Below, in pieces: positions 1 through 13,130 of a stretch of 64,000 nucleotides of DNA. A model generated the notes under the pieces. It was not told where the DNA came from. It made no database searches and saw nothing but the letters and a program-made list of their open reading frames with translations. The stretch covers positions 1,669,059-1,733,058 of the forward strand of contig QANU01011901.1 in NCBI GenBank assembly GCA_003254905.1. The letters run 5' to 3'. The translations under genes and the position numbers were made by a program. The stretch comes from Nissolia schottii (Eukaryota > Streptophyta > Magnoliopsida > Fabales > Fabaceae). Every line of letters starts with the position of its first letter. The first letter of the stretch is position 1.

Positions 1-1090
1 CTTTCTTATTTTGTTTCAGATCTTATATATTTCTTTCCTGTTTCATTCTCAGTGTGAATAACAGCAACTCAGCACAATCCTGTTCAATTTCACAGCTCTG
101 TTGGTCAAATTTAAGGTATGATCTTTGTTTAAATGGTCCGATTTGTCAAATTTATTGTTAACACATGGTCAAACAGTGGCAATCGCTTCGGGTCAACTTT
201 ATTATTATTAAAGCATCATCAAACAGCAGTTAATTGGATCAAGTCGGATTAGTCGGTTCATGATATCGGTACTTTCAAGGCAATTTGCAAAGCAATGCTA
301 CAATAGATTATATAATCTTGAATGTCGGATATCCTTCAAACCCTTAAAAGAAGCCCTTCGAACACATTTCAAGTTGTATGAAATGATACAAGTTAACGAA
401 AGATTAACTACACAAGGCATTGAAAAAGTTTCAAAAATTGACTAGAGCACTTAGCTACCTAGCAGAGCAAAAGTGAGACCAAGACAAACTAACAAGTTTG
501 CCAAATTGGATGTGCATGGAATGATGTGAAGATAAACATGAGAACGGAACAATATGCATCAAAAGTATGGGTGTTCTCATGCCTAGATAACTTGCAAAAT
601 AACAGGTTTTCATCTAAATTTATAAGTAACATACCAACAAGATAGACGAAACAGATGCAGAGTCTTCTAAAATGATAAATCTCAAGTCAACCAACATTTT
701 ATAGGATTGTCGCCTACAGACTAATATTAACATCGATTTTGCTAGGCTAAATTCACTTCTTTCAACACGTCCCAGTCTAGCTACAGTATGTGGAAGACAT
801 AATTGGCCACCACCACCAACCCCACCCGAAAAACACTTGTTGGATGTCTAATCAGCGGGGACTGCACAAAAAAGAAAGAATAAATCAACCATTGATCGTC
901 TGTTTCATATAAATAACAAATACCACTGATCAGCTATTTCATTTTCAATACTACTACAAGTACAACAATTAAGTCATTTACTGTTTGATTCCATTAAATA
1001 GGAACTTGAACTTCAAGGTAATATACAATGGGCACCTAGGTAGAAAATAAACAACTACCACGTCAACAGATGAACTCCCTAAGTGGTTAA
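1..1090. other. Non-genic 3' flank of the SCL28-like gene
   Basis: AT-rich sequence with only short ORFs that show no family motif. It lies downstream of the minus-strand SR-protein gene and may hold its 3' UTR. I could not assign any exon here. It ends at the MITE described next. Confidence 0.4.
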
Positions 1091-1276
1091 GGGTAATGCT
1101 ACTTAAACAACAAATTTTGACAACATACATGGACAACGTACACAAAAACAACAAGATGTGAATGTTGTTGTAGAGTACAATAATTATGGGGGACTCATGT
1201 ACACTCACATCTTGTTATATTTGTGTACATTGTCCATGTATGTTGTCAAAATTTGTTGTTCGAGTAGCATCACCCG
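1091..1276. mobile_element. Hairpin MITE with 9-bp target duplication (Mutator-like)
   Basis: Two arms of roughly 75 bp (about 1091-1165 and 1203-1276) are near-perfect reverse complements, starting GGGTAATGCTAC on the left and ending GTAGCATCACCCG on the right, so the element can fold into one long hairpin. It is flanked on both sides by the same 9 bases, AGTGGTTAA, at 1082-1090 and 1277-1285. A 9-bp duplication with long inverted termini is typical of Mutator-like MITEs. There is no coding capacity. The element lies 3' of the SCL28-like gene, possibly inside its 3' UTR. Confidence 0.85.
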
Positions 1277-1538
1277 AGTGGTTAATATGAAACATGACAA
1301 ATAGAAGACAGTTATTACTACCATACCACTGCAATATTATACTTTGACAACAATGAGATCAAGATCAGTATTTGGACAGAGAAATGATAATAGTTTATTT
1401 CAAATACTTCTGCCATCTATCACATTAGGTTAAGAATTCTATATGCCTCAACAAGATTATTGCGAGAACATACTTCAAATTGAAAGAAGTTTGGCATGAT
1501 AGGAATAACAATTGTCATATTCAACCATAAAAACACTT

Positions 1539-4476
1539 TTAAAAGTCATACTCATACCTGTAAGACCGCGAACGAGACCTAGAAGGACTGCGATCATTAC
1601 CCCTAGGACTCTCCGATCTGCTAGGTGTACGACCCCTTTTTGCATGAGGACTCGGGCCATTCTCCCTGGGATGTGGAGACCTCCTGTAGTCCTTTCCTTC
1701 ACTAGGAGAGCGGGACCTAGAACTTCGGCCATTCTCCCTGGGATGTGGAGACCCCCTGTAGTCCTTTCCCCCACTAGGAGAGCGAGACCTAGAATAAGAT
1801 CTTGACCGCTCAGGGGAATAATAATCACCCCTGCCCCTGCCATCCCTACATTAACAAGAAACTTACTGATATATGAAGTTAAAAAATATGGCTTAATAAA
1901 AAAAATAAATCATATATTCTACATCAAGAAATAATAGAACAGAAACAGCAGCCATGGGAATCTCGTAAGTCAAAAGGGATATGATTACATGCAACTATAA
2001 CAAACTGCAGAGATAATTAATTATTCACCTACATCGATTAAGCACACCACTCAATCCAAAATTAAATTTGTCTTCACATGAGAAAACTACTACTTACTTC
2101 CTCTTCTAAATCTAATTAGCCAAAATATGACCTTTACCTGTACCTTTCCATAGTTTCTGGACATATAAATGACACTTGGATCCACACACTGACAGTTATG
2201 AATGATGCACAGCAAGATCAGCATCTGGTAACTTCATAGCTCTCTTTTGTCCAAACTTTCTAAAACAACAACTATCTTTCTTGCACAATGTCATCATATC
2301 TCTACCCGTATAAACTTTGGCTTCCATTCTTTGTGGATGATTTTCTTTGGCCAACTATAAGCTTTATATTCTTTCTAAACTGGATAGTATATGCAAAGCA
2401 AGATATTAAACTAAATAAAATCTTCTTTACAGAATTTATATAAGGGAAACAAAAGAAATACTTATTCGAACCATTCTTCACGCTAGAAACCAAATGCCAC
2501 AAAGTAGGGAAAGTCCATGCAACTGGCAGAATAAGGAAAATTTGACATGGATATTTCTTATGGAGTATCTTTGATAGAAATGTAAGCAAGTTGCACATCA
2601 CTTTAAGCCTCTTTAGTCGTTAATCTTTATTAATCCATCTTTAAAGTCTTCCAATTCACTTTATTATCTGCATAAAGAAGACCATAAGCAGATATCATTC
2701 AATTCGTTTAACCACTAAGATGTGAAGGTCAAAGGATCGGAAGCCACTCTATATTGAGCAGTAAACCTGCAAGTTATACTCTTACTGAGCTAGGAAATAG
2801 TAGAATTACCAACATCAATAATACTCATCATATAAACAAAACTTGCCACTGCAAAAATCCCTACCAGCATGAGAATATCATCAAAATACAAGTAAATAAA
2901 CACAAAGAAATGAAGTTTAATAACCAACTCAGCAAATGCTCTAATAAGAGAAATTTTCCATGAGGCTATGGACAATTTTGAAAGCTATAGACAAAACACA
3001 AGGGCATATTTCCCTTTCACCACCGATACCTGTTCTAAGCAACGTCTATAATAACATTTTCCAGCCAACCATCACATTAATACATCATTCACTTGTGATG
3101 TTCATATACATGTTCATATTTCCTGCCATATACCGTCTAAAATGAAAACAGTTACCACATAGAAAAATGTGGTTATATTCCATGATCCAATTATTACATA
3201 TAATGTTTTAAGTGCCAACTAACTTGAAAAGTATCCTCTTAATCATAATTAAGAAAAGTAGAATAAGTAAAACATAATACCCAAATTATGATAATGCTCA
3301 ACAAATATGCAGAAATTGGCGCAACGAAAATTGTCACATTACAATTGTGTAAAACACAAACCTTGAATCATCACGAGTTGGTGTAGGAGACCGAGAGTAA
3401 GCTGCCAAAACAACAGGTATTATAACTTTAAAACACTGAATAGCTCCTCATAGAAAGCTAAAATCAAGGAATCAAAAGGAAAACAAAAAGAGAATATAAT
3501 TTGCATTTGGAATTGATTTATAAGCTAAGGTGAATAAGTAAACTGACAACGATATCGGCGTCTTGGGGACCTCGGGGACCTTGAACGGTTCCTCCTTCTG
3601 CCACCCCCATATCGACCACTTATAAAACACAAAGCAACACTAAAGTCAACAACCATTAAAAAGAACAAGAAGAGAAGAAATCTATACTAGCAAACTTGAA
3701 AAGCAATTAGCAAATCAAACTGTAATTACACCTTCCACGAGTAATAACACGCATCTCCGAAGGGGTTTTCCTGTTTTCCTCAGCAAACACAATTCTTATC
3801 TCACGCCCACCAATGATGGTATGATTAAGCTGTTGCTTTGCCTCAGCAGCATCTTCACCATAACGATATTTCACAAACCCAAATCCCCGAGGCTCACTGC
3901 AAATGCAATTCTCAACAAAATCTCAGTGCTACGAAACCAAATGTTTCACAATTCAAGAGAGCAACGCATGAAGTAGGAGGGAGGTGAGCAATTCATACAA
4001 ACTTATATCTCAGATTAAAACAGTGCAAATACAGAACAAGTCTTGTATTGAAAACGCTACGAAATGGAGGGAAGACATACCCAGTGTAGTAATTCTTGGG
4101 AAGATAAACATCCTTCACAGGACCAAAACGCTCGAATGGAACCCTAAGATCCTCAGGCCTGAATAGCACATGGAAAAAACTCAGCTCCGTTTCCTTAATT
4201 CATTTGTGGTTACAATTTCGTTGGATAAAAATGAACAAAATAGACCAATAACGATGAAACACCGCAAAAAACAAGAAATGGGGGAAAATTAGGAAGAGAC
4301 CTTGCATCAAGGGGGAGATTACGGACAAGCAATCCGGAAGGGAGTGGCGAGCGGCGGTCTCTGTAGGACCTGCTCTCTCCGCGGCGATCGTCGTCGTAGC
4401 GCTTTCGGCCGCGCGGCGGGGTTCTGCTCCGGCGACGAGGGCTGTAGCTTCTGCTCCGGCTTCGATACCTCGCCAT
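1539..4476 (-). CDS. SCL28-like: SR-type splicing factor, SCL28-like (RRM plus RS domain)
   Basis: Six exons on the minus strand: 4301-4476, 4081-4158, 3732-3896, 3551-3618, 3362-3401, 1539-1845; 834 nt, 277 residues. The N-terminus (residues 1-45) is rich in Arg and Ser. An RRM follows (about 48-125) with RNP2-like LLVRNL and RNP1 RGFGFVKY. The C-terminal tail is rich in RS and SP dipeptides. This is the layout of plant SC35-like (SCL) factors, nuclear pre-mRNA splicing proteins; the GLLVRNLPLDARPEDL region looks most like SCL28, judged from memory. The last exon holds a tandem 24-codon repeat. I ended the CDS at an in-frame TAA a few codons past TCTTACAG; a splice at 1554 into an unseen further exon is possible, since GTATGAG there could be a donor. 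The start is the first ATG before the Arg/Ser run; an ATG four codons upstream is in frame. The 1.5-kb last intron may hold regulated alternative exons, as is common in SR genes. Confidence 0.88.
1661..1804 (-). repeat. Tandem 72-bp (24-codon) repeat in the RS domain
   Basis: Two adjacent copies with a 72-bp offset (for example TCTCCCTGGGATGTGGAGAC at 1661 and again at 1733) each encode Ser/Arg dipeptides followed by KDYR(G/R)SPHPRENG. The reading frame is kept, so the repeat lengthens the RS domain. Confidence 0.85.
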
Positions 4477-4544
4477 TCTTCCACACACAAAGGAGAAAAT
4501 TGATAAACCCTAGGTTCAGGACCTACCCAGAGAGGAGTAGAAGC

Positions 4545-4738
4545 TAAACCCTAACCCTAAGGCAATAATTCGCTCTCTCTCTCTCTCGCTATCTCGCGCC
4601 TTTGGGAAGAGTTTGGAAGGGCTAAAGACGAGTGCACGAAAACAGGTATCGGTCTTTTTCTCAATTCAGCCCGGTCCGGTTCAATCAGACCGGTACGGGC
4701 TGATTTTGTAATGTTGGGCCCAGCCCGACCCAGCCCAA
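4545..4738 (-). promoter_or_regulatory. Promoter region of the SCL28-like gene: telo-box and site II motifs
   Basis: Upstream of the start codon are a double telo-box (AAACCCTAACCCTAA near 4547-4561), a CT-rich leader tract near 4572-4588, and a cluster of TGGGCC/GGGCCCA and AGCCCA motifs at 4713-4738. Telo-boxes with site II (TGGGCY) motifs are known from plant genes of translation, RNA processing and dividing cells. That they act on this gene is inferred from position. Confidence 0.5.
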
Positions 4739-4779
4739 TTTTGACTGTTATCTGTAGAGCCTTTTAAACTAGTATTGTA

Positions 4780-7700
4780 ACCCCTGATCCGTAAAGGATT
4801 GTGTGAAGTTTCACAAGTGATGCTATTATCCATGTTACGTGGCACTCACAAAAAGCATGATCCCTAAAGACGAAGTTCAAACAAATTGTATTGTATATAA
4901 TTAATACAAGAACAAAGGAGAGAGATTGCATTACTGCAATAGTGGAAGAAATTTGTATTTGTGAGGGAAGGAAAGCACGTGCGGTGCATGCATGTGAGAA
5001 AATGGAAAAAGGAGCGTGACCAAAATGGGAACACCAACCCACGCACGACGCCGTGTATCGCATTATTGTACTAGTACAACAGGACCTTTCTTTGATTATT
5101 AAATCGAAGCATAGGATGGACGAGGATCCATCATCCATCTCACATCACACACCATGTTTTGAAACAACGTACGTACCTCTCAACCCTCACCTCTCCTTGG
5201 TTTGGTTTCTTTCTCTTTGCTCAGTTTGGGTCATCACCTCAATTGGCAGAGTGAGACTACTTATTAATATACATGAAGCATACGTGCTTCTGTTTTATTT
5301 ATGTATAACCTTAAGCTATTGTAGAGCTGCCTAAAATGCCAAGGCTTAGAAGCCATTTCCTCATCATGGACCAATGCTGAAAAAGACTGGCACAAGCATA
5401 GTGTAAAGTGTAAACACATAAAGATAAATTCTACATAATTAAGTACAGCTTTTAAGAAGTTGAAATTTGTCATCATGGTATGTATTATAAAAAAATTATG
5501 TTGATACAATGATAGTTTGGTTTAATTTTTATTTCATTCCATAGTTTTCTTCTTTTTCATCATTTTTTCCCCCTTCACAACATAAATTATTTGTTTCAAT
5601 TAAAAGACGTGCATAAATTTTTTAAGAAAAGCAGATCAATTTTCTGAAAAAACAAAATTGAACCGAAAGAAGTTGATTAGCAATTTTTATCACAAGGTAA
5701 AGTGAGTAGTTTTTGAGGAAAAAAAATCTAAATAAATAAACCATGCAAATTATGTTTATTTCTAAACTTAAACAAATGTACTATTGATATATGACTTTAT
5801 GTTGATGATAATAATGTGAAAATCAATTAAAAAAATTTCAAATCATTGCAGCAAATTTGAATTACAACTTAATAAAACTAGAAAATAATTAATAATTTAG
5901 AGCGTAAATAGACAAAAGTTATTACACTTAATTAAAATTTAATTTTAATAAAATAAAGAGTCCGTAGGTGATAATTCACCCTTCTCTTTTTGTGATAAAT
6001 ATCCTAATTTATTGTCAATTATGATGCAAGAAAAACACAATGATTCATTCTGTACATACAGCTATAACTCTGGATTTTATCCAAAAGTTGGCTGGCAAGA
6101 TAACATTATTTTTCAAACTTTCAGACCTCTGAAGTTTTAAAATAGTGGATGTGCAAATAACTCTGCCATAACACACGAGGATTGGGACATGTTCGTATGG
6201 GATAGATTCATAAGGCCTTTGCCCTCTCTCAAACACATGAAAGGGTTAGAAAAGAGTTGTAATATCTGAACTCACTTACATAAATTCATCATCAAACAGA
6301 CAAAAAATTGTGTGATTCACTTAATGTGTCATGAATTTTTGTTCAATAAATCTCTTTTGCATGATAAGTGTTCATAATTAAGATGAGTTAGAATGAAATT
6401 ACTAAATAGGAGATCAGAGACCCTTGGTTACATGGTAGGGAACTTCGGATTTTAAAGAGCACTACTTTAAAGAAACTTGCAAAGACCTTTTGACGCCTAA
6501 GTTAGGATGTGTATGATATGAATGAGTTAGGCTGAATGATACGTTACCTTAAAATCGTAGGTAAATTATCCTTTTATATTTGGGATTGCGTGACACTAAG
6601 TGCTGTGGGATAGTTAGTTAGGCGAGTCCTGGGATCTCGCTTCCTCGTTAGGGGAATCCCAGAAATCTTGCTCTCTCAGTAGGGTAGTTAGTCCTGATAC
6701 ATGCAATAACTTTACTTACCCCAACTTGGACCCTTAATGGGCCGAGATTGGACCACGGAACCTAATGTTAAAGCCGAAACCCCCAGCCCGGATTTTATCC
6801 CGTAATAATAAGTAAGCAAATAAATGAGGAAAGATATCATTTCTCATATAAATATTCAGAGCATCACATTTTTATCTTGCTTTAAAACAGCACCCCAATT
6901 TTTTTATTTTTTATTTTGGTGAGATGAGTAGCAATGGCGCGTGTTTGCATGCAGTTGGGCAATCATTTTGGCAAAGACCAAAGGATACAATCATTTCCAT
7001 GTACCAAACAGCTTGCCGCCTACTATGACAACATTTTCAATTCAGATTTATTTGCATCCTACTAAGAACCACGTAAGTTCACCTGATTAAACAATACTGC
7101 AATCATGGACTCACCACAAGGTACTAATTCACATGACTTGCTAAACTAAAGAGACATAATATTTAGAATCACACTTGACCATTTATTGACAGTGAATTTT
7201 AATATGTTTTATGCAATAATGTTTACGTGACACATGAAAGAATCTTTTCGTTTGAATTTCTTGTGTGCATGTTGTCAAATGTGATTTTTTGTCCTTACTT
7301 TCTTTCTTGCTTGTGTCATGTATGAGACCCATCTTATCAATTAATGGTGAGAGATCACACTTAACCCAAGTCCAATTGAGTGGATTTATCTCTGAGCCAC
7401 ACCTCAATATTGTACTGTATAATTAACATTTCTCATTATGAAAACCACTTTTTTGAGCCTTTCTAATCCATTCCCTCACAAGAGAAATTTTCGTGGTTAT
7501 AGAACGTTATGATGGATGTGCTACTCACCACACACATAATGTCATTTCAGCCTCAAGTGACGAGTCCTTCCAAATTAAAGATTGAAATGTCATTGTATAT
7601 GTGATCAGATCCAACTTGACGTTCCACAATAATACAGAAATTTCTCCCAATGACAGCTTCCTTCCCATATGCAATTCCAAATTCCCAATCAGATACAAGT

Positions 7701-7990
7701 GGTTGTTGCTGTACCATGCCAGGACCCTTCCCTCAATTCCCAATGATCTCTCACTCACACACACAATCAGACAAATTAGTTAACACTGTAAAATATCTTC
7801 TAGCTAGCTAGGGGCAATGCTAGCTGTTGTTATTGGTGCATGCATGTTGTAGTACTACATATAGCATTCAACACACACCAATTTTTTGCATGTCCACCCT
7901 TAGCATCCCAACATTGCTCTTAACCACTTGGGGTGCTATTCCATTGTTATTGTGTTACTCATTCTTTGAGGTCATATTGGTATTGAAGAA
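4780..7990. other. Intergenic region, no supported gene
   Basis: Sequence between two divergent genes. ORFs are short, overlap on both strands and show no domain. The part 6420-6800 is richer in GC than its surroundings and may be an old retroelement fragment, but I see no LTR boundary. The last few hundred bases should contain the promoter and leader of the sugar transporter gene. Confidence 0.4.
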
Positions 7991-7991
7991 A

Positions 7992-10900
7992 ATGGGAATT
8001 GAGCAGCACAAGGATGCTGAGAGTGGACATGCCAATGTGCTTCAGGGTTTGCAAGAGCCCTTCATTCAACAAGGGAAGGATGCTGCTGATGCCAGCAAAG
8101 ATATTGAATCTAATACAAGGGTGGAAACTGGATCCATTGGAATGGTTCTGCTCAGCACATTTGTTGCTGTCTGCGGTTCTTTTTCATTTGGAACTTGTGT
8201 AAGTGTCTTTAGGATTAAGAAATCAACATTATGAAAATACAGAAATTTTCTGTTCCGTGTCTCTATCTCCCTGATACCAAACATAGCATTAATGTTCTGT
8301 TTCCTATTTTTGTGTTTGTTTTCTGGGTTAGGAACCAAACCAGAAATCACACTAAGTAAACAAAACAAAAAGAAAAAAAGTTTTGTATTTTTAGCTCAAG
8401 TTATTATTTTTGGCAGGTGGGCTATTCAGCACCAACTCAAGCTGCTATCAGGGCAGATCTTAATCTATCTCTTGCTGAGGTTGGTAATTTCTAATTTCTC
8501 CTTTTTAATGGCATTTATATAATGTTGTGTGTAATATAACTAATTAGTTCTGTCTTGTGGAAATTGCAGTTTTCCATGTTTGGTTCTTTAGTAACCATTG
8601 GTGCAATGCTTGGGGCTGTAACAAGTGGCTGGATCACCGATTTCATCGGCCGAAAAGGGGTATGTCATATGAAATTTAAGTTCACATTATAAAATATAAA
8701 TGCACTTTATAGAGGGATTTTCGATCTTTATTTGCCATAATTGTTGTCATGGGAAACAAAACAGGCAATGAGAATGTCAACAGGATTTTGCATTACAGGA
8801 TGGTTAGCTCTCTTCTTCTCAAAGGTATGCATCAATGCAAACTCGCCTCCAAAGGAAAATTTTACGAAAATGAAATGAGGTTCAGTTGTGTTAGTCTATC
8901 TACTGCAGGATCCTTACTCACTTGACATGGGAAGATTTTTCACAGGATATGGAATTGGAGTTATCTCATATGTGGTAACTAATTAACTATAACAGTATAC
9001 TATAGCCATAAAGTTTTTTTGTTTCTTGATGATAGTATTTCAAAATTGTTTAACACCACTTAGCAAAATGGAACAGGTTCCTGTATATATAGCTGAAATT
9101 GCACCAAAAAATCTTAGAGGTGGACTTGCAACAACAAATCAGGTGGGGAAACATTAAGAATTGCTATATTTGTTTCTTTGATTGTCTAGAAGTTAAGTAA
9201 GTATCATTGAGCAGAATTTAGGCCTTGACTCTAATTGTTCTGCAGCTTATGATTGTTATTGGAGCATCAGTGTCATTCTTATTAGGAAGTGTCATAAGTT
9301 GGAGACAACTAGCTCTAGCAGGTAAATATGGCATTAGCTTTGAATTATTGCTTAAGGTGTTTTGAATTATGAAGAGAAAAGATCTAACTGTGGAACTGGC
9401 TTGAAATTTGAAGGGCTTGTGCCATGCTTTTGCTTGCTGATTGGTTTGTGCTTTATCCCCGAGTCTCCTAGATGGCTGGTAAGCGTTAAGCTAGAAATCT
9501 AAAGGCTAAAACTGTAATCTGTTTACTTCTTTAAGATAACCATAAGAAGAAGATAGCATTGTGAATTAACAAAAATTTCTTTCCAGGCGAAGGTTGGTCT
9601 TGAAAAAGAATTTCAAGTAGCTTTAAGGAGACTTCGGGGAAACGATGTTGATATTTCTCAAGAAGCTGAAGACATTCTTGTACTTTCCCAGCTCCCTTAA
9701 CTTATTGAACATCTTCAAAATGTTTCGTAATCAATTTGGCATGCTTGATCAGCTGAGCTCACTTTTTTTCTTTTCTCAACCCCTTTTTGGTACCAGGATT
9801 ACATTGAAACTCTTCAAAGCCTTCCTAAAACTAAGCTTCTGGATTTGTTCCAAAGCAAACACTTGCGCTCGATAGTAGTAAGTAACATACTTTTCTTGCA
9901 CCAATTCATTCATTTTGTATACTTACTCAAAGGTTTCTAATTTTTTGTAACGACTTCAGATTGGGATTGGATTAATGGTATGCCAACAATCTGTTGGAAT
10001 TAATGGTATTGGATTTTATACAACCGAGACTTTTGTAGCTGCTGGTAAGTGGATACATATGCTGATTTTGAATGATCAAAATAACTCACTCTCTTCTGTC
10101 CTATTAATTTCCCTACTACCTTATTCTCAGGGCTTTCTTCCGGAAAAATTGGTACCATAGCCTACGCTTGTATGCAGGTAATTGATCAATCTCACATAAC
10201 TGCATTTTTTTTTAATATTTTTTTTCTGTTTGAACTTCACTTCATCTACTAAAATGATGAATGACAGGTTCCATTCACTGTATTGGGAGCCATTTTAATG
10301 GACAAGTCCGGAAGAAAACCACTTATCATGGTAAATATTTATTTTCAAGTAGTAAGAGTAAGGTGAATCAGAGCTTTGATGCCTAATAGAAGTGCCTGCA
10401 TATATACCCATGTAGGTTTCTGCGAGCGGGACGTTTTTAGGCTGCTTTATTACCGGAATCGCTTTCTTTCTCAAGGTAAGTTTTGAATATCACATTTACG
10501 TACACTGATTTTGTCTTCTGTATTCTGATTTGTGACTCCATGGATCAGGATCAGAGCCTATTGCTCGGTTGGGTGCCAATATTAGCGGTTGCCGGTGTCA
10601 TGGTGAGTCCTTCTTCTCAAGATATTGATCCCTCAAATTCTACATCATCTTTTTGACAAAGCTTGTTATCAGATCTATGTAGCAGCATTTTCAATTGGAC
10701 TGGGACCGGTTCCTTGGGTGATAATGTCTGAGGTATGTGTCATTTGACATAACATAACACTTTTTTAAGGCGAAAATGTAAGGAATGTTCTTATGCCAAG
10801 TATTCATACATGCTGCAGATATTTCCCATACATGTTAAGGGAACTGCTGGGAGCTTGGTGGTTTTGATAAACTGGCTAGGAGCTTGGGTTGTTTCATATA

Positions 10901-11150
10901 CTTTCAATTTTCTAATGAGTTGGAGTTCTCCTGGTATATATACTTATAAGCTCATTAAACAAGACATTTAATTAGTTAATTAGAATTCTTATAATGTCAT
11001 TGGTAACGTATATTTCAATTTCTTTTTTGGACAGGTACTTTGTTTTTATATGCTGGATGTTCTCTCTTGACTATTTTGTTTGTAGCAAAGTTGGTACCAG
11101 AAACCAAAAGGAAAACGCTGGAAGAAATTCAATCATGCATCAATTCATAG
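7992..11150 (+). CDS. ERD6-like sugar transporter (MFS, 12 TM)
   Basis: Eighteen exons: 7992-8198, 8417-8479, 8570-8659, 8765-8824, 8909-8974, 9077-9142, 9246-9321, 9414-9478, 9587-9679, 9797-9877, 9960-10044, 10131-10177, 10268-10330, 10416-10475, 10549-10602, 10673-10732, 10819-10933, 11035-11150. Sum 1467 nt, 488 residues, the usual family length. Sugar-porter signatures are in order: DFIGRKG after TM2, GRFFTGYGIGVISY, AEIAPKNLRGGL, PESPRWL at the end of the N-half, QQSVGINGIGFY in TM7, MDKSGRKPL, and PETKRKTLEEIQ at the C-terminus. The family exports or imports monosaccharides by facilitated diffusion or proton coupling, often at the tonoplast. The N-tail (about 50 residues, acidic, LQEPFI) fits the family's dileucine-type sorting region. 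Start: ATG giving MGIEQHKD, which matches relatives; the frame stays open upstream to 7827 but that segment is probably leader. The closest Arabidopsis type is probably ERD6-like 16 (At5g18840), from memory. Confidence 0.95.
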
Positions 11151-11760
11151 AGATAAAAAAAAAAAAGCTTAATTAACATCTGGATTTTGTCACCAAATGC
11201 TGCTCTCAAGTCTCAACTATCTTCACCAATTTGGTGGTGTGGGATGTAACACCCTAATTAGCTGCTTACGCTTAAGTCGTAAACAATACTCACTAGTTTG
11301 TTACTTCTTGGCTATATTACTTTTAGTCCTATTTCACTTTCGAAAATTTCCTTTAACTGAAAATATGGACCAATTTAAAACTTTTTACTCATTCAATTAA
11401 ATAGAAAATATGAGTCGCGAGCATAATGATGAATATATATGTACAAGCGATAAGATATAAAATGACTAGGGCATCTAACGTTACAACACATAGGTAATTA
11501 AAACAAACCATGGAAGATATAATATACATTCATTAATATTTGGTCCAAGAGAAGTTTCACCCTTAGTTACATTATATACATACATATACAATTACTACAC
11601 AAACATTGTCAAGAGGCTAATGGCATAGCTAATTCCATTTAGCCTATAGAAAATGCATATACATAATAATCTAAATCATTAGGTAGAAGTCACGATTTGG
11701 CGGGTTTTACTAGAGTACCTTGCTGCCTAGACGTCCACTTTTCTTGGAAAGTCAATTTGA
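11151..11760. other. 3' flank of the sugar transporter gene
   Basis: Contains the probable 3' UTR followed by AT-rich DNA. A TGTAACACCC string near 11246 resembles the start of some legume LTRs, but no matching second end was found. Confidence 0.35.
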
Positions 11761-11789
11761 TAAGGATCTCTGACATTTTGATTGGAAAT

Positions 11790-12415
11790 CAGAGAGTCCA
11801 TCCATCCAAGCCTCCCATGCAATGATCAGTGGCCTCTGGAACCGCTGTTCTCGGCATCCTTCTGTGATGCTTCCTCCTCCTCCAAGTCCTCCTCCTCGGG
11901 GGACTCCTCCTCAAATATCCACCCCGGGTGTGCCATCCAGGCGGCCCTGTGTGAAGCTGGATACCAGGGGCAAAGCCTGAAGGTCCTGCCTCCGTGTCGT
12001 GTGCTCTAGGAGACGGCTCTCGTCTAATGATCGGGGTAACTCTCTTCCTCGATGTCCTACAAGTGCGAGCACCCTGATGCTCCCTAGTAGGTACGGGGCC
12101 TGGATCCTCCTCAATAATCTTCTCGTATAGGTCTGACTAGGCATCCTCAATAATGATGGGACTGTCATGATGTGATCTGGGGGCTGAAGAGGGGTGTGGA
12201 GCCATCCACTCCGAGGTCTCCTGAGGTGCAGTTGGTGTAAATAGTGTTGGATGGTAGGAAGTGACTGGTGTAGGAACAGGCTCCGTTGGTAGTGGGGTGA
12301 CCTGTGTGTTGGCAAACTCCACTGAAACAGAAATCGTGGCGACCCCCAAGGTGGGGTCAATCCTGGTGTCCAAGCACAGGGTCCAAACCCTACGGTTCCC
12401 CGACGCGTTCTCCAT
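11790..12415 (-). pseudogene. Broken unrecognised ORF (repeat-derived?)
   Basis: On the minus strand an ATG at 12415, just after an acceptor-like TTTTAG, opens a frame (MENASGNRRVW...) rich in Pro and Thr for 92 residues, to a TAG near 12137. The same frame continues past the stop for about 115 more codons. A neighbouring frame between about 11870 and 11935 encodes an acidic Glu-rich run, suggesting a frameshift as well. I do not recognise a family. The premature stop, the frame change and the surrounding repeat-like DNA point to a decayed transposon-associated ORF rather than a working gene. Confidence 0.35.
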
Positions 12416-12839
12416 GAGGTTCTAAAATCATAAACGAATGGGGGTGAGAACTTACGTCCTTAGCCGGAACCCTATGGGAATGACTATTCTTTTCGATTCA
12501 TTTATGATCCAGCCGCTCAGGGGGTCTCTAACTGTAACTATATAACTAATAATTCCTATCATATTTTAATCCATGCTAGTCTTGAGCAGTTTTATCTAAT
12601 TACTAGGTGACAAGAGGGAAATCTAATCTTGAATTACCTATCAATAGGTTACCACGCTTTCTAATCCTAATTGCGTGAGTACCGATGACGTTGGGTCACT
12701 TATTTTCATATTTTACGAAACTCGGAGGGCAATCTTGTGATACCAATCACGTGGCATTTGCCTTATGGCATAAACATACATTATTCTTTATACATAAGTC
12801 TTAAACACATATAATTCATAATTTTTATGCATGAGGAGC

Positions 12840-13130
12840 TAGGGGGATCCTCTTATGTGCCCGTCAAGATTTCCATCGCGGTAGATCCTTCTTTCCTCCA
12901 TGTACCCATCAAGTGACCGTCGCCACCATCAGAATACATCCTTCTTTTCCTTAGGTTGAGCTCAAACCAGTGTGGTTGCAACCCACAGACGCATTTAGCA
13001 TAAAACGTGTAACCACCCCCTGTGAGGTGGTGAGGGACTGCCCTGTGACAAGTTGGAGGTGTTAATCTTGTTTTCTTAAAGTAAACATCCCCTGTGAGAT
13101 GGTGAGTTGCTGTCAAGTGACGTGCTAAAA
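12840..13130. repeat. Short imperfect repeats (CCCCTGTGAGRTGGTGAG units)
   Basis: Two copies of a roughly 33-bp unit starting CCCCTGTGAG(G/A)TGGTGAG lie near 13017 and 13089, each followed by a GTGAC end. The region is unlike the AT-rich DNA on its right and probably belongs to a retroelement remnant. Confidence 0.4.

Noticed and set aside
1475..1843. 122-residue minus-strand ORF over the last SR-protein exon
   Set aside because: Alternate frame of the RS-domain exon; the frame joined to exon 5 encodes the true RS tail.
4200..4490. Ala/Glu-rich ORF at the start of the SR gene
   Set aside because: Shifted frame over exon 1; the correct frame gives MARYRSRSRS and the RRM.
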